Below are positions 1 to 12,632 of a stretch of 64,000 bases of DNA, one piece after another. Made by a program: the position numbers and the translations under genes. The stretch's first letter is position 1. Each line of letters starts with the position of its first letter. The stretch is from Thelonectria olida (lineage: Eukaryota; Ascomycota; Sordariomycetes; Hypocreales; Nectriaceae), in assembly GCA_020736575.1 (NCBI GenBank), contig JAGPYM010000012.1, forward strand, positions 248,001-312,000, written 5' to 3'. Under the pieces are notes generated by a model, which did no database searches, was not told where the DNA came from, and saw only the letters and a program-made list of their open reading frames with translations.

Positions 1-738
1 AACAAGTGTGGAGAGGCGACAAGCCTTCCCAACGGACGAACAGTGATATTTAATAAACACAACCACACAAGTGCCCGACTTTCGGCTTCATGGTTTTTCG
101 GGTTTATTTCCGAAGTGCCGAGAAGACAAAAGGTTGTATCGAGATTATGCTAGGCTATGACGCTATGTTTGCATCCAAACCAGGCAATTATCGGGGACAT
201 AACTCGATTGAGCATTGCCGCCATTGAGTGCCGAAGAGTCGGAAACAAGAGGCTCGGAGTTATCGGTGCCGTATCGGCAGGTGAAGTTGTAAGTGTGAGG
301 TGAGTTGAGAGAGTCGATGACTGTATCTAGAGAGCCTAAGAGCATTCTTCCGAAACTCATAACCTGGTGGCCAAAAGTGTCCGAACTGGTCGCATCATGA
401 ACATCTTTACATCTCGCGCTATTCAACTCGATACTTGTCAGTCGAGACGAGTTGGAGACATGAGAAGACTTAAGAGTGTACTACATAGTCATATCATCTT
501 CCCGGATCGTATTCTCGACGCGACTCGATTAGTAACAACTAATATTCCGCTTTACTTCATCGGAAGCATATTGCTCGCTTTTCATCAATGTTCCGATAAC
601 TCTCACGCTAACATCGGATATACCCGTAGTACAGAGTATGACCAATCGACTCATGGGCAATCAATGCCAGGGGAGTAATTTCGTCTTCTGTCTTGAATGA
701 AGTAAAAAAATGTTGCCAAGATACAAAAAGGCAATGCG
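1..738. other. Intergenic, nothing recognised
   Basis: Left edge of the window. Short open frames exist on both strands (for example 163-426 minus and 367-678 plus), but none shows a recognisable domain, signal peptide or convincing splice structure. It may hold the flank of a gene outside the window. Confidence 0.4.
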
Positions 739-829
739 TCCCCAAAACCTGGCTCGAACAGGTGACCTTTCGGTAAACACGATAGGGGCGATTACAGCCG
801 AACGCTCTTCCAGCTGAGCTATTTGGGGA
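739..829 (-). tRNA. tRNA-Tyr (GUA anticodon) with intron
   Basis: On the minus strand a full cloverleaf can be drawn. The 7-bp acceptor pairs TCCCCAA with TTGGGGA, the D arm reads TAGCTCAGCTGGAAGAG, and the T arm reads GGTTCGAGCC-like (CCTGTTCGAGCCAGG). The anticodon arm is TTCGG/CCGAA with loop start CTGTAA, giving anticodon GTA. About 17-18 nt of intron lie just after the base 3' of the anticodon, the canonical tRNA intron position and typical of eukaryotic tRNA-Tyr. The gene delivers tyrosine to UAC/UAU codons. Removal of the intron needs the tRNA splicing endonuclease. Confidence 0.9.
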
Positions 830-1186
830 TTGCTTCTTGATGGCGGAGGGGAGCTCGAAAAATGCCTCATGTACTAATTCCGCCAGGTGTGCGGGGTGAA
901 TTCTCTTATTACAAGCATTGCAAGTTACTGGTCACTTGTCAGTCTTCTTGCTACAAAGAAACGTCTGATCAATGGTGATCAAGCTCCGTGAGGATGAAAT
1001 GTGGTATGAGGAGAACATGTTCCCTCATGGATAGATTGAAGTGTGTAATAATGGCCAAGAAATCACAACAACACCAAATGCCAACCTTCAACCTTCTAAC
1101 TCATAAGCATCCAACCCCAGACCCGCCAGCTTGCCTTCCCAGTCAAAACCTCACTGCAATCCACAACTCCTAGGTCTGTAGCGGCG
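830..1186. other. Intergenic, nothing recognised
   Basis: Spacer between the tRNA and the stop codon of HIR3; it should contain the HIR3 3' UTR. No gene or repeat was seen. Confidence 0.4.
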
Positions 1187-4100
1187 CTACGCCATCGGTT
1201 CGGGAGTGCCTTCTGGGGTCCCTTCCGGAGTCGCCTGTAGCGTCTCGTCTCCCGCGTCAGCCATTTCAGTATCCTCATCCTCATGTTCTTCCTCGTGCTC
1301 TTCCTCTTCCTCTTCGTCATCATCGGCCTCGGCCTCCTCCACCTCTTCCGCTTCTTCTTCCTCTTCTGCCACCTCCACTTCGTCTCCCTCTTCCGGTTCC
1401 TCTACCTCTTCTGCTTCATCGCCTTCCTCGGCTTCTTCAGGCTCCTCGGCCTCTTCGACCTCTTCAGCCTCTTCCGCCCCGTCGCTCTCATCTGCCTCCT
1501 CATCGCCTTCGCTCTCGCTGTCGGCATCTTCTCCGCTAGAGTCGCCAGTCTCACTTGAGCGCCCCAGGTTCGGGAATATTAGGCCTGGGGGGACCTCTTC
1601 ATCATACCCCTCAGGCACGTCACTGAGGTCGCTCTCATCATCTGCCGAGTCGTGAATGCTGCCCGGTTCGCTCTCGTTCTCTTCCTTCTCTGTCACCTTT
1701 CCGTCTACAACGTCTTCGTGTGAATCGTGGTCGTCGGCATCCTTCATGTCAACGTCCTCTTCTCCCGCTTCCCTCCTCACCTGAGCATCAGGGCCATCAT
1801 CTTCGCTGCCGGCTTCACTAGCTGCCGCGCTTGCTGCAGGATTGGGCGTCTGACTTCCATTCTTGCCGCTTGAGATGCTACCAACTCGGCTCTTGCTGGT
1901 CCTCGGGGCCTCCAATGCTCGGATGACAGCCTGCTCTGCCTTCCGAAGCACGTCGGGCCTTCTGACGCCGGTCCTCCTCGAACGAGGTGCAGCATCGGGC
2001 TTTTCGCCATCCTGCGGCGTCAGTGTGCCGGCTATGCTTTCTTGCCCGTTTGGCAGATTGAGAATACTGCTCAGTGAGCTGACTGGCTTGGCCTCCGCCT
2101 GCGCGGCAGCCTCAAGTTGAGCGGCAGCTTCCTTTGCGCTGTTACGCTCCTCGATGATCTTGCTCGGTTCGAACCCGGGTAGTGCCTTTGCGATTTCCAC
2201 ATAAATCTTGGAGTAACAGTCGCTGAGCAGATCGTCAATCGGTGTGACCTTCATCAGGTTGGCGTTGAGCTTCTTCAGTTCGATGGCATCCCTCATGCAC
2301 TTGAACACAGGGACATCGACTCCATCCGTGGCAGCCCACTCGGCTATTCGTTCACCCACAATGTCAAACTCCTCGCTTGTCAACGACTTGAATGCGTCGT
2401 CATGAAATGGGGAGACATGGTACGCTTGGCGGAGTAGCTTCAGGTAAACCATGCAGCATGATTGCCACAAATCAACAAAGTGGTAAAAGTCTGCGCCCTT
2501 CTTTCGCAGTCGCTTCAGGAGCTGTTCCATATTGCCAAGGTCCGACATGATATCAAGAAGCTTTGTCATAAAGCGAACGTACTGCTCAGTATAAACGTGA
2601 TGGCGGCCTGGCCTCTCCGCATCACACTTCCACACATTGATGACCATGGTCTTGGTCACCATGCTTTCCCTGAGGATCGCAAAAGCCGCCCGAGCCTCGA
2701 CCTTGGTGTCGGCACTCTGAGTCGTGCTTTCATCAAACAAGATGCGCGCATGTCGCATAATGATTCGATGCTGCCAGTTAGACTTGTCCTTGTCTCTTAG
2801 CTTGGACAGGTTCCGGATGATGTACTCTTCCCAATCTTCAGGTTCGGAGAAGGATGCAAATATGTCATCGGGGTTGACAACAAGGCCGAATGGCTGCTCC
2901 GCCAGGATTTGAGCTGCATCGGCCGATGGAATGTCTCCGCGAGTCACCAGTTTGTGCAAGATCGAGACAATCTTGTAATGGGGTTCCAGAATGGGCTCAC
3001 TGCTCCGCGACTTTCGCGCATTGTAAGCCACCTTCACAGCCTTCTTCAGCGTCCTGAGGAGAAGCTCCATCGTAATCTTGGTTCGCACGTCCTTGTCGTC
3101 GAGTTTCTCGTTGGGAGTTTGGTACATCTTCCAATAGCACTTGGCGAGCATGAAATGGTTCCTACTAATCGTTAGCGCAAGTCTTGTGCTCCTCGTTCAG
3201 AAAATACCCACTTCCAGTTCTCGGGCTTCCGCTCCATGGCCATCCTGAACAATTTCGCAGCGAATTTCCAGACTTTGTATTCAGTCATCTGTTCGTGCAA
3301 GATTCGCTTGAAGGTGCCAGAGCCCATGGTCTCAATAAAGAACCTCTCCTGGTCGGAATGGATGAATGGCTCCATAGCAAACGGCTCTCGGCTGGATGCG
3401 TATAGCCTCATGGCAAACTTGTGATACAAATCATGTAGAGGGTCTCCGTCATGGGTGTCCACGTCAACGTTTCGCGAATGAGAGAGTGCCAGGGTGTAGC
3501 AGTGGATCGCGTTGCGCTGAAACTTGACGAGCTCGCCGCGATCCTTGTTCATCTTGTCTGCAGTCCACAACACTGCTTCGTCGAGCTCGTAGTCGAAGCA
3601 TTCAGCCAAGCGAAACCAAGCGTCCCACCTGTCCGCGGTAAACTGAAGTTGAAGTCTAAGAAAGGTTGCGCCAATACGCAAGTCGTCTGTAGCACCAGGC
3701 GTCTGTCGACGATTCAGGTCAACACCTTTGAACTTGGTAAGGGCCATCATGCCAAGCAAGAAGAACCATCCATGTTTTGCGAGGGCTGTCTCTGGGATGT
3801 TGACAGATACCGCATCAACCGAGACACCGCCGACAAGGGCTTGGTAGAGGCGTAATGGATGAATGGGCTTTTTCAGGAACTCGGTGAAATTGCGCAGGTT
3901 GTGGATCATCTGGGGAGTTGACTTGGTCTGTCCAACAGTCTGCTGCATGTGCTCAACGGTCGTCTTGAGATCGGACTTCAAGAGATCCTTCATGGGCATG
4001 CGATTGGCAAGGATGGCTATCCTCTCAACAAGCTGCATAGTTTGGCGTTTCTCTAACTTTTCGGGGGGGCAAGCATGGTCTTGAACTTCCCAGACTCCCG

Positions 4101-7100
4101 CTCCAAGTTTCAGGCCATGCAAATCGTAGAGGACCTGGGCCAAGTAATCTTCCCAATTTTCGATGTTCTTAAGCTTCAGAAGCTCAACACGCATAATCTT
4201 GAGGAAGATTTTGTTGGACGCCTTGCAGAACTTGCGAATGCCAATCACTTGGTGGACTGCGGCCAAGAAATCGGCAAGGTCGTTCTCTCGTCCAATAATC
4301 GACGTCTCTTCAGTAATGGCAGCCCTGAAGATGGTGTACTGGAGAGACCACGCCCGGACTTGCATTTCGCGAAGCTTGCTCTTGAGTGATTGAAAGGCAG
4401 ACTTGCTTGCGGCATTCCCTGATGGTGCGGATTTGATTCCAATTTGCATTTCGTCCTCGCAGAGCGCAACAACATGAAGTAGACAGCTGATCTTCGCGAT
4501 GGCTGCCGAACTTGTCTTGATATGCTCGTCATCGATAATATCAAATGAGGTGCTGTCATTCAGTGCAAGGGAGAGGGACTGGATGAGAAGCTCATCCAAG
4601 GATTTGAGAGTCCTCATGAGCAACAGTTTTCGGGAATCATCCACCGTCTTGCGATAGGTTTCACCTTCAAGGTCCGAGATGATCATTTCCATGCTCTTTA
4701 GTTGACAAGAGAACTTCTTTGTTGTGTATCCAATGGCTTCATACGCATCTCCTAACCGCGACCACAAGAAGAGCCGCAAGTCCGTGCTGCTGTTAAGAAG
4801 AAACTTCCACAGATCCTGAAGCCCTTGACTGGCACAATCTGCGACGGCTTGCTTCTTTTGCTCCTTTGCTGCATCTTCATCCTCATCTCCGGATGTAGAT
4901 TCAGAGGCACTGTCGGTCGATGTAATTACAGATGTCGGGTTGAGCACAGGCTCCAGCGTTTCGATGACGTGAACCGGATTCTCCATGTCGTCTTGGAAGA
5001 GGCCGAGGAAAAAGTCCATCGTCGTCAACTTTGAGATTTCTCGATCGGCAGCAGCGGAGGATATCGTGGGCATGACCACATTGTTCGGCAGGCTGATGGT
5101 GGGAACCTTTTCCTCAGCCAAGAAGTCCCGAAGAGAGGTCCACATCAAAAGGATGTGTTCCCTAACTGGATTCTCGGAAAGTGAGGAAACCAATACTGAT
5201 CCCCAGATAAAGCGTGCCAATAACGGTTCATCTGAGGCGCGGCCTGGCAATCGCGCATAAGCTGAGGCCACATCGAGCCATCGTGCGAGTCGATCTTTCA
5301 TCTCCATGCGAGTGGCGTACTCGACCACGCTGCTAGGGTTGGTGATCCGCTCATAAATGTCGATATGCAGTTCAAACACCATTGGCACAATGTTCTCAAG
5401 ATCAGACCGCGTTTCGGGGGAGTCGGCAAGCAATTCCATCTCCCCCGTAATCCGTCGATACAATACCGAGTCCAGATGGTTGAGCATTTGCACAACCGAC
5501 GTTTTCATCGTGTCAGACCACTTCGCTGCCGTATAGCTTTCGCTAATGGCTCGAACCCATTCAAAAGCAATGTCCTCGCCCGTCATCCAAGGGCGACACT
5601 TCTGAACCTTTCTGGCGAAAGTTTTCAGACCCTGAGCCTCATCAAAGGGCACGATTGCGGTCTGGTCCTGAGAACCCGTCTTCGCGTGCTCCAAAAAGGA
5701 CGACAAGCCAAGACTTGCCTTCTCATTCTTGCTCAACAAAGCCCTTGCAACACCCTCTTTGAACTCAAACATCACCCCTTGCAAGTCTTTCGCCGCAAGT
5801 GACGTGGTTTTGCCAGGTCGGTCTTCAGTTGCACACGAATCTAACATTTCGGTAATGCAAGCCAAGGTAGACTTGTCTTCCACTCCGATGTTCTCCAGAA
5901 TGCTCTTCGTCATCTGGAAGAGATTTTGGTCGGCACCTTGGTATGGCTGTAGTTGAGTAGCAACCAGTGTACTTGGGTCTGCTGCTTCTTCGGCTTGAAG
6001 GGTTTCTCTTCGTCGAACACGTTTGCTTCGCTTTTCTGCCGTATTATCGTCGTCGGCTCCATCGGGCAATCCGGCCGTCGATTGAGATCGCTTTCTGGTA
6101 GGAACAGATGTGCTACGTTCCTTGTCCTTCTGAGCTTCGTTTGCGCTATCCTGGGTATCCTTCTCATTCGAAACCGACTTTGGGTCCTTGGCATCGCCAT
6201 CGCCAGCCGGTGCATCCTGGCTCGTAGGTTTGTCTTCTTCGTTGGATTCGGGGTTTGGACTCTCGGGCTCATTCGTCATCTGCACGTCTTCCAACGAGCT
6301 GTTGGCAATGATATCGCAAGCCTCAAAGGCAGAGGTAGGGTTTTCGAGGCACGCCATCAGCTCCGACCCTAGTCCGGGCCATGTGAGTACAGCCTTCATG
6401 GAATTTTTTCGGCCAAGAGACCTTGAGGGGGGCCTCTCTGCCTCATCTTCAGCTTGCTCGCTTCGCTGTGGGTGTGACGGTGGAGGTTCTAAGGTCTTCG
6501 TGGGATCGGGTAGGAATGAGATAGGATCAAGGTGTCGTTTGAGCAATGCTGGCATTTTCTTCTTGGTCCATGGTGCCATCGCGGGGTGCGACAATGCGAT
6601 CTCGTCGCCAAGAAGCTGGAGCTGGTCCTTCAACTGTTCGCCGGCGAGTCCTTCCGCCAAAGACGGAGGATCAAATTCCATCACGGTCGGGTCGTCATCC
6701 AACTCGATGGCTGATTCCAAGCAATAGCGCTTGATCCTGGCGCTGTTCATTGACGCTGCGAAACGCGCTGCTCGCCTCCATAGCTCTGGGTCAGAAGGAT
6801 CCTGGTCAAGGGCTGCGGTCCAGCTGTCCATAACCTTCCGCCCATTGTCATCGTTGTAGTCGAGTCGTTGTTTGGTCTTCCACTCTGGGTCTGCGCCGAT
6901 TTTATCGCGAATTTTGTCGACAAAGAACTGTCCATAATTCTTGTAGGAAAGGTACAGGGCTTGCGAAAGACTCGCTGCCACGCCATCTGCGCCACCGGCG
7001 TCGACGCTCAATTCACTAGAAAAAGAGTCAAGCACCAAAGGGTCGGTTTTTCCATCGGCTTGTTGTTGCGTTCGTTCGTAATCGGTTTTCGCTTCGGGAT

Positions 7101-7403
7101 ATCTGAAGATCTCGGATTGGAATAGCTCGTCGTAAGCATCGGCAGCCGCTTGCCGTGATCGAGCGCCTTGGGCATGGAGTTTGAGGGCATGCTGGAATCG
7201 TTTTAACGCTTCATCAACCTATAACCAAGTCAGATTCCTAGAATATTCACTTTGGAAAGCCGAAAAACCGACATGGAGCTCCTTTGTGGTGTCTATCTGC
7301 TCATCAACGTTCTCCTCCGGCTCGATATTGATAGCTTGGAAAGCTGGCTATCACCTTACATTAGCACGATAGTCGCTATGACATTTCAGATGAGTGTTAC
7401 CAT
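1187..7403 (-). CDS. HIR3: HIR3 histone transcription regulator, HIR complex subunit
   Basis: Four exons: 7403-7401, 7347-7273, 7218-3212 and 3161-1187 (about 2019 aa). Introns are 7348-7400, 7219-7272 and 3162-3211; the last has a GTGGGT donor and a GCTAAC branch point. The N-terminus [14 protein letters not shown] and the following helical, TPR-like repeats match fungal HIR3, the relative of human CABIN1. HIR3 is a scaffold of the HIR nucleosome-assembly complex, which places histones H3-H4 independently of replication and represses histone genes in the nucleus. The C-terminal ~150 residues (about 1190-1700) are a long Glu/Ala/Val acidic tract, common in histone chaperones. The start codon alone forms the coding part of exon 1. 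Divergent from the ChAPs gene. The family call is from remembered family features, not a search. Confidence 0.85.
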
Positions 7404-7855
7404 GATTGCAGTGACAGATTTGCGAGCTGAGTTGTCGACATTCGTGCCTGCCGTATTCTGAGATTTATCTTCCAGATGAAGTGTACGGAGCTTTGCTGAG
7501 CTTCGGAAACTTCCATTAAAGCTTGCATGCGACCCGCGTCTGGACGCGCCTGGGCATCAGCCTCGTCAAGCCACGTTAATTATTGGTGCATTGAAAGGGG
7601 CACGTGGGGTGTGGCGCAGCGTAAGGCTGCACGTCTCTTCCCGTGGCCTTTGACCTTAGCTCCAGCTATCAAGCCAGATCTTAGGGGGCCAGCTTCAGGG
7701 CGGCGACCATCTTACTCCAGCTCCACCAACCTTTGACGAAAATCAACGAACTGTCAAGATCCGCCTTTTCTACGATTAGCTTCTCGTCCCATCTCTGTCG
7801 GTCGCTTTGGTACTCGGCAGCAGCTTCTTGTTCCTGATACCCAGCTGTCGCCGCC
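7404..7855. promoter_or_regulatory. Shared divergent promoter, HIR3 / ChAPs
   Basis: A 452-bp stretch separates the HIR3 start on the minus strand from the ChAPs start on the plus strand, so both promoters must lie here. No TATA box was evident. No specific operator could be assigned. Confidence 0.5.
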
Positions 7856-10205
7856 ATGGTCGCGCCAGCGGTGCCAGAGTAAGTGGTCCGCATGCGGTCT
7901 TGTGCCAAGCTTGAGCTGACCCAAACCAGGATCACGGAGGAGATCCTGCACGAGTCAATTGATGCCAGAACCGAATCGCTCGCCGGCCTCCGAGAGCTTG
8001 GCCCTCCCGATCTGGTCCACCTCCTGAAGCACGCCGTCCGAAACCCAGCGAAGCAGGTGCGCAAGCTGACTTGGTGCAATCGAGATGAAATACTAATCGC
8101 TACCAGACTGGCGTCTATCATCACGTCACCGGTGTTGACGCATCCTCGTCCGCAAGTCTCGCTGCCTACATCAACACTCTGACCTACAAGGAGCATGGCC
8201 CCAATGCGGTGAACAAGATCGTCGAAGGAGTGTTCTGGTATGCTTACCCGACGGCTTCGACGGAGGAATAAGACGAAACCGAGCTAACACGGTTATAGCT
8301 GTTACAATGCCTTCTCGCGCCTCGATATGCGCGTTCATGTTTCCATTCCCGGCACAGTAGAGAGCTACTGCATCGACGAACGAGGCGAGAAAAGGAAAGC
8401 ATCTGAAGATCTCTGGCTGGAGACGTACCTATGCAGCGTCCTACGAGCATACTCATACGCCGACGACGGCAGCGGTGACACGATCCGAAAGATCATGGGT
8501 GTACGACGATTCAACCCTGTGACGAATACTGAAACAGAACACCGTTTCCTCTTTGCTGCTGAGCAGCTCTTCTTCAGAGGTATGCGACGCGGACCCACAC
8601 AAGGACATCATGAACTAACATGGCTTAGGATGGCAGCTGGGATCCGATTCTGTGGTCCAAGTACCGACCAACGTTTCTAACCATCTGACCACCGGACTCC
8701 TCAAGTATCTCGAGACGACCGGCCGATATGCTTCAGGCATCAACTTATTTGAGAAGCTACGGACTCAGAGCGTCGAGGTGTCGTCTTTGCTTGCAAAGGT
8801 CATGTTCATGGGAAATGAGGAAGTCTCTGGAGTAAGAACCTTGCACCAGGCTCTTAAGGAAACGCCGATGGACTATGTGATGCTCGACACTCAGGCCGAT
8901 TTCCTCCGAAAGAAGGCCAATCTCGCGCCAACCCCAGAACTCCGAGACGAGAGACTCAAGATGGCTCTCGCCTGCGCAGACCGAGGCACTGTCGCTGCTC
9001 CCACTGAGTTTAGCACTTGGGCGCGTCTTGCCCAAGTTTACGTCGCCATGGAGGATTGGGACAATGCGTTGACGATCCTTAACTCTTGTCCCATGTTCAC
9101 ATACCAGGACAAAGACACCCCACTCATGCCCGAACCCAAGGAAGTTCATCTACCAACGCTGCCTGAGACCCGCTTGGACGAGATCGATAGTGAGCCAGAG
9201 ACGAGATACTCGGAACATGTGGACCCCAGTCTACTCAATCTCCGAGCAGCAGCTTATCGTGGCACGTTTAAGCAGGCGTACGACATTCTGACGGAGATGA
9301 CGGCCAAGATTGGCTGGGATCAACTTCTGAAGATCCGCAGTAACGTCTTTGTCATGGAAGATGAGTATCGAACGGAGAAGCAGGAAGCTCAACCACCTGC
9401 AAACCGAAATCCCAGCACCGACGGCATTCGAGGCACACCCGACCCCACCACCAACGGGGATGAAGCTGTGGAAGGTGAAGCAACCTCAGAAAAGCCTGCT
9501 GAGATAACGCAGGCTGAGCTGGCCAATGGACAGGAAAAGAGCGAGGATAATGGTGTTGAGAAACCATCCAACACTATCGACCCAGGCGAGGTCCAGGCCG
9601 ATTCTGATAATGTGAGTAACGGCAGTGTGATGAAGGAATTCTTTCCCGCTAACCCCGACCAGGGAAGCAAGAGCGACGAGAACCTGTCCAAGCTCAACAC
9701 CAAGAGACTTTGCGAACGCTGGCTAGACAGCTTATTCATGGTCCTATATGAGGATTTGCGGGTGTACACCATCTGGCGTACGCAAATGGCCCAGTACCGT
9801 GCTCAGCAAATGCAGTATAAGAAGTCTGCAGAGGAATGGGAAATCCTCGGTGCCCTCGCAGAGCGTCTTCAGCATACCGACGAAGCTATCGAGGCTTATC
9901 GCGCATGTCTGTCGCTGCGCTTTAGCCCCAAGGCCCTGGCTGGTATCCTGCGTGTGTTCGAGTTGACCAAGAGCACCCGAGAGACGGTCGCATCGGTCAT
10001 CCGCCTCGTGACATGGCAGTACCGATGGTACAGCGAGTTCAGCCCTGAGCTGCTGCACACTATCAGAACTCTGATTGAAGACGAGGGGGCCGTCAAGGTC
10101 AGGAGCATCATCCAGGCTACCAGCCTGCCACAAAACGTTCTTGACCTGACGCATCACTATGCGGCATTGTGTGCGACATTTCGAAGCAGCGGCACCGACG
10201 GTTAA
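7856..10205 (+). CDS. Chs5-Arf1-binding protein (ChAP, BUD7/CHS6 family), exomer subunit
   Basis: Five exons: 7856-7878, 7930-8056, 8107-8237, 8299-8579 and 8629-10205 (712 aa). Every junction keeps phase; for example the last gives FFRG-WQLGSDS. The conserved block from VYHHVTGVDASS through YINTLTYKEHGPNAVNKI to LLKYLETTGRY is typical of ChAPs proteins, which carry TPR-like helices and, with Chs5 and Arf1, form the exomer coat. In yeast exomer carries selected cargo such as chitin synthase III from the trans-Golgi to the plasma membrane. A low-complexity acidic insert sits around residues 420-510. Filamentous fungi usually carry fewer ChAP paralogues than yeast, so a BUD7-like general role is likelier than a CHS6-specific one (inference). 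Confidence 0.85.
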
Positions 10206-10798
10206 TGATGAAGGCCTATGATGCAGTGATGGATTTGAGAGAGGTTTGTGTAGGTTATTTGAAGGTCATGGAACTGCCGGATGAGGACTTTTCTGTATCA
10301 AGCTGCCATGGAATAGACGGGGACAAGGGGAATACTTCATGTATGTAGCAAGCTGTTTCATTTCGGGGGAGTCCGGGACAAACAGGCTCGAATTTAAAAT
10401 TAATACTCTCCCAAGATTTAGATGTGAGCTTTTGTGGTCAAATGAAGACACCAAAAGCAGGAGGTCATCGTCATTGCGGATTTATGCATACCTTGCCCAA
10501 GGTAATGATGCCGGAAGAAGATGAATTTTGGCTTATTAAGCACCGAATGACTATCACAGACCGGCACCTAGAATGACTGGCAGCGGATGACCCCGCGCGG
10601 GGCATCCACCAGCTCTAGTTGGGTCCCATCTTATCCGCTGGAATTTTTTGAAGCCTCGAAGTTCAACCCTTCGCCTTCTCTTCGCTTCTCGCAAGCTTCT
10701 TTGAACACCCACTTCATATCTCTCTCATCGCAGCCGCAACTCCGCAAGGCATCTCTGCTACCTTCAAACCTGCCTCTGGGAAAGCTAACTCACTCACC
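10206..10798. other. Intergenic: ChAPs 3' UTR and GPN1 promoter
   Basis: Two tandem plus-strand genes flank this 593-bp stretch. The last ~150 bases are pyrimidine-rich, as in many fungal 5' leaders. A short open frame, 10587-10919, is an upstream frame overlapping the GPN1 start and is not thought to be a gene. Confidence 0.4.
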
Positions 10799-12013
10799 AT
10801 GGCTTCCTCTTCCACAGGCGACGCTTCCAAGCCGCCCGTCGCCGTTGTTTGCGTCGGCATGGCAGGCAAGCTCCCCATCTTCCTTCAATGCTTCCTCTCA
10901 CCATACTAACCAGCCCTAGGATCCGGAAAGACTACATTCATGCGCCGAATCAACTCATATCTCCATGAGAAACAGACTCCTCCATATGTCATCAACCTCG
11001 ATCCCGCTGTCATTTCCGTCCCTTTCGAGTCCAACATCGACATTCGCGATTCCGTCAATTACGAGGAAGTCATGAAGCAGTATAACCTTGGCCCAAACGG
11101 CGGCATTCTGACCTCTCTGAACCTCTTCGCCACCAAGGTCGATCAAATCGTCAACTTGCTAGAGAAGCGCGCCAAACCTGACCCCGAGAAGCCCGATCGC
11201 AAACCCATCGACCGTATCTTGGTAGATACCCCCGGCCAAATCGAGGTCTTTGTCTGGTCCGCCTCAGGAACCATCCTGCTCGAGTCCCTTGCATCCTCTT
11301 TCCCTACCGTCATTGCCTACGTTATCGATACCCCCCGCACTGCGTCGACATCCACCTTCATGTCGAACATGCTTTATGCATGCTCTATCCTCTACAAGAC
11401 CAAGCTTCCAATGATTTTGGTCTTCAACAAGACTGATGTCAAGGATGCTGAATTTGCGAAGGAGTGGATGACCGATTTTGAAGCTTTCCAAGAGGCGCTG
11501 CGACGAGACGAGGACGCGGATGCCCTGGGCGGAGTGGAAGGCGGTGGTCATGGAGGCAGTGGATACATGGGCAGTCTACTCAACTCTATGAGCCTCATGC
11601 TCGAAGAGTTTTACGCCCATCTCAGCGTTGTTGGTGTGAGTTCGCGACTTGGCACTGGCATTGACGAGTTTTTCGAGGCAGTAGAGGAAAAGAGGGAAGA
11701 GTTTGTGAGAGACTACCTCCCAGAATTGGAGAGGAGAAGAGAGGAACGGGAGAAGCAGAAGAAGGAATCGAGAGAAAAAGAGCTCGACAAGATGATGAAG
11801 GGCATGTCTGTCGGCGCACAAGGGGAGGCGCCAAAGACTGCGATCGACGACGACGTGGACGTAGCCAGCGACGACGAGGATGACGAGGACTCAGACGATG
11901 AGGCGAAGAAGCAAGGTCTCCAGGACCGATACGAGGCAGCCATGGGCGAAAATGACGACTCCGTCATGGCCGATGCAAGTTTCGCAAAGTACCTCTACAC
12001 ACAGAGGGGATAA
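10799..12013 (+). CDS. NPA3: GPN-loop GTPase 1 (NPA3/XAB1), RNA polymerase II assembly factor
   Basis: Two exons, 10799-10865 and 10920-12013 (386 aa). The P-loop is VGMAGSGKTTF, split by the intron after the first base of the Gly codon. It is followed by NLDPAV, the diagnostic GPN loop ([14 protein letters not shown]), the G3 motif DTPGQIEVF and the G4 motif VFNKTDV. A basic, coiled C-terminal part and an acidic tail follow. The protein is a cytoplasmic dimeric GTPase needed for assembly and nuclear import of RNA polymerase II. The intron is GC-AG (donor GCAAGC), since no GT near that position restores the P-loop. Convergent with RPB12, itself an RNA polymerase subunit; this closeness may be chance. 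Confidence 0.92.
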
Positions 12014-12352
12014 GACAGGCATTCTAAGAAAGCACTACTGGCGTTCCTGGGCGCGAAGGAATAATGACATGAAATGGGCAGATGAAAGGTGTTTTTTGGC
12101 TTGATTAAAATTTAGATACCGAAGGCGTCTTATTTCGGACAAAAATTGAACAAAGAGTAATTGAATGGCCTTGGATATCCTTTGTGATTGACGCTCAAAC
12201 CAACTCTATCGCAGTGATTCGCCTTATTCTTCTTTCATTCCGTGTCCCAGACCCCAAACTCCCTAGCCGAACCTCTTAAACAGAAATGTGTTCCTCCCAT
12301 GCTACGTTTCTCCCTCATCGGTCGTTGTCTCGTTGATGGAAGAGTGTGACAC
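12014..12352. terminator. Convergent 3' region of GPN1 and RPB12
   Basis: The two genes end tail to tail with 339 bp between stop codons, so both polyadenylation regions must lie here. The segment at about 12100-12160 is AT-rich. No precise cleavage site is claimed. Confidence 0.35.
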
Positions 12353-12632
12353 TCATCGAGCCTCGAACTGGACCATTCTATACCAACACAGTCAGTACGC
12401 GTTGTCGCTCTCTGAGTAAGAGTATTTAAACATACCGCTTGGTGCGCTCCTTGTACAGAACACGGCCGGCGCAGTGCGGGCAGGCAACCAGCGCATCCTT
12501 GCTAAGGTTGACGTTACCGCCGCAGTCGCCGCAAAGGTAGCTGATGACGGATCGGGTCTCGTGGACGTCGCGCGTAGCGCCGCGCTGGCCGCCGGACGCG
12601 GCAGTGGGGACTTGGTATTCTTCGCGAGGCAT
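12353..12632 (-). CDS. RPB12: RNA polymerases I, II and III subunit RPABC4 (Rpb12, ABC10-alpha)
   Basis: Two exons, 12632-12436 and 12377-12353 (73 aa). The zinc-binding core reads YLCGDCGGNV then CPHCAGRVLYKERTKR, with the CxxC...CxxC spacing of Rpb12. The second exon encodes only the conserved end MVQFEAR. The 58-nt intron splits the Arg codon and carries a TACTGAC branch point. The yeast protein is 70 aa, so the length fits. Rpb12 is a structural zinc protein shared by all three nuclear RNA polymerases. An upstream in-frame ATG would add a proline-rich leader not expected in the family, so the start at 12632 was chosen. Confidence 0.95.

Noticed and set aside
1206..1655. Ser-rich open frame on the plus strand
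   Set aside because: It is the complement of the acidic tract of HIR3; low-complexity codons make open frames on both strands.
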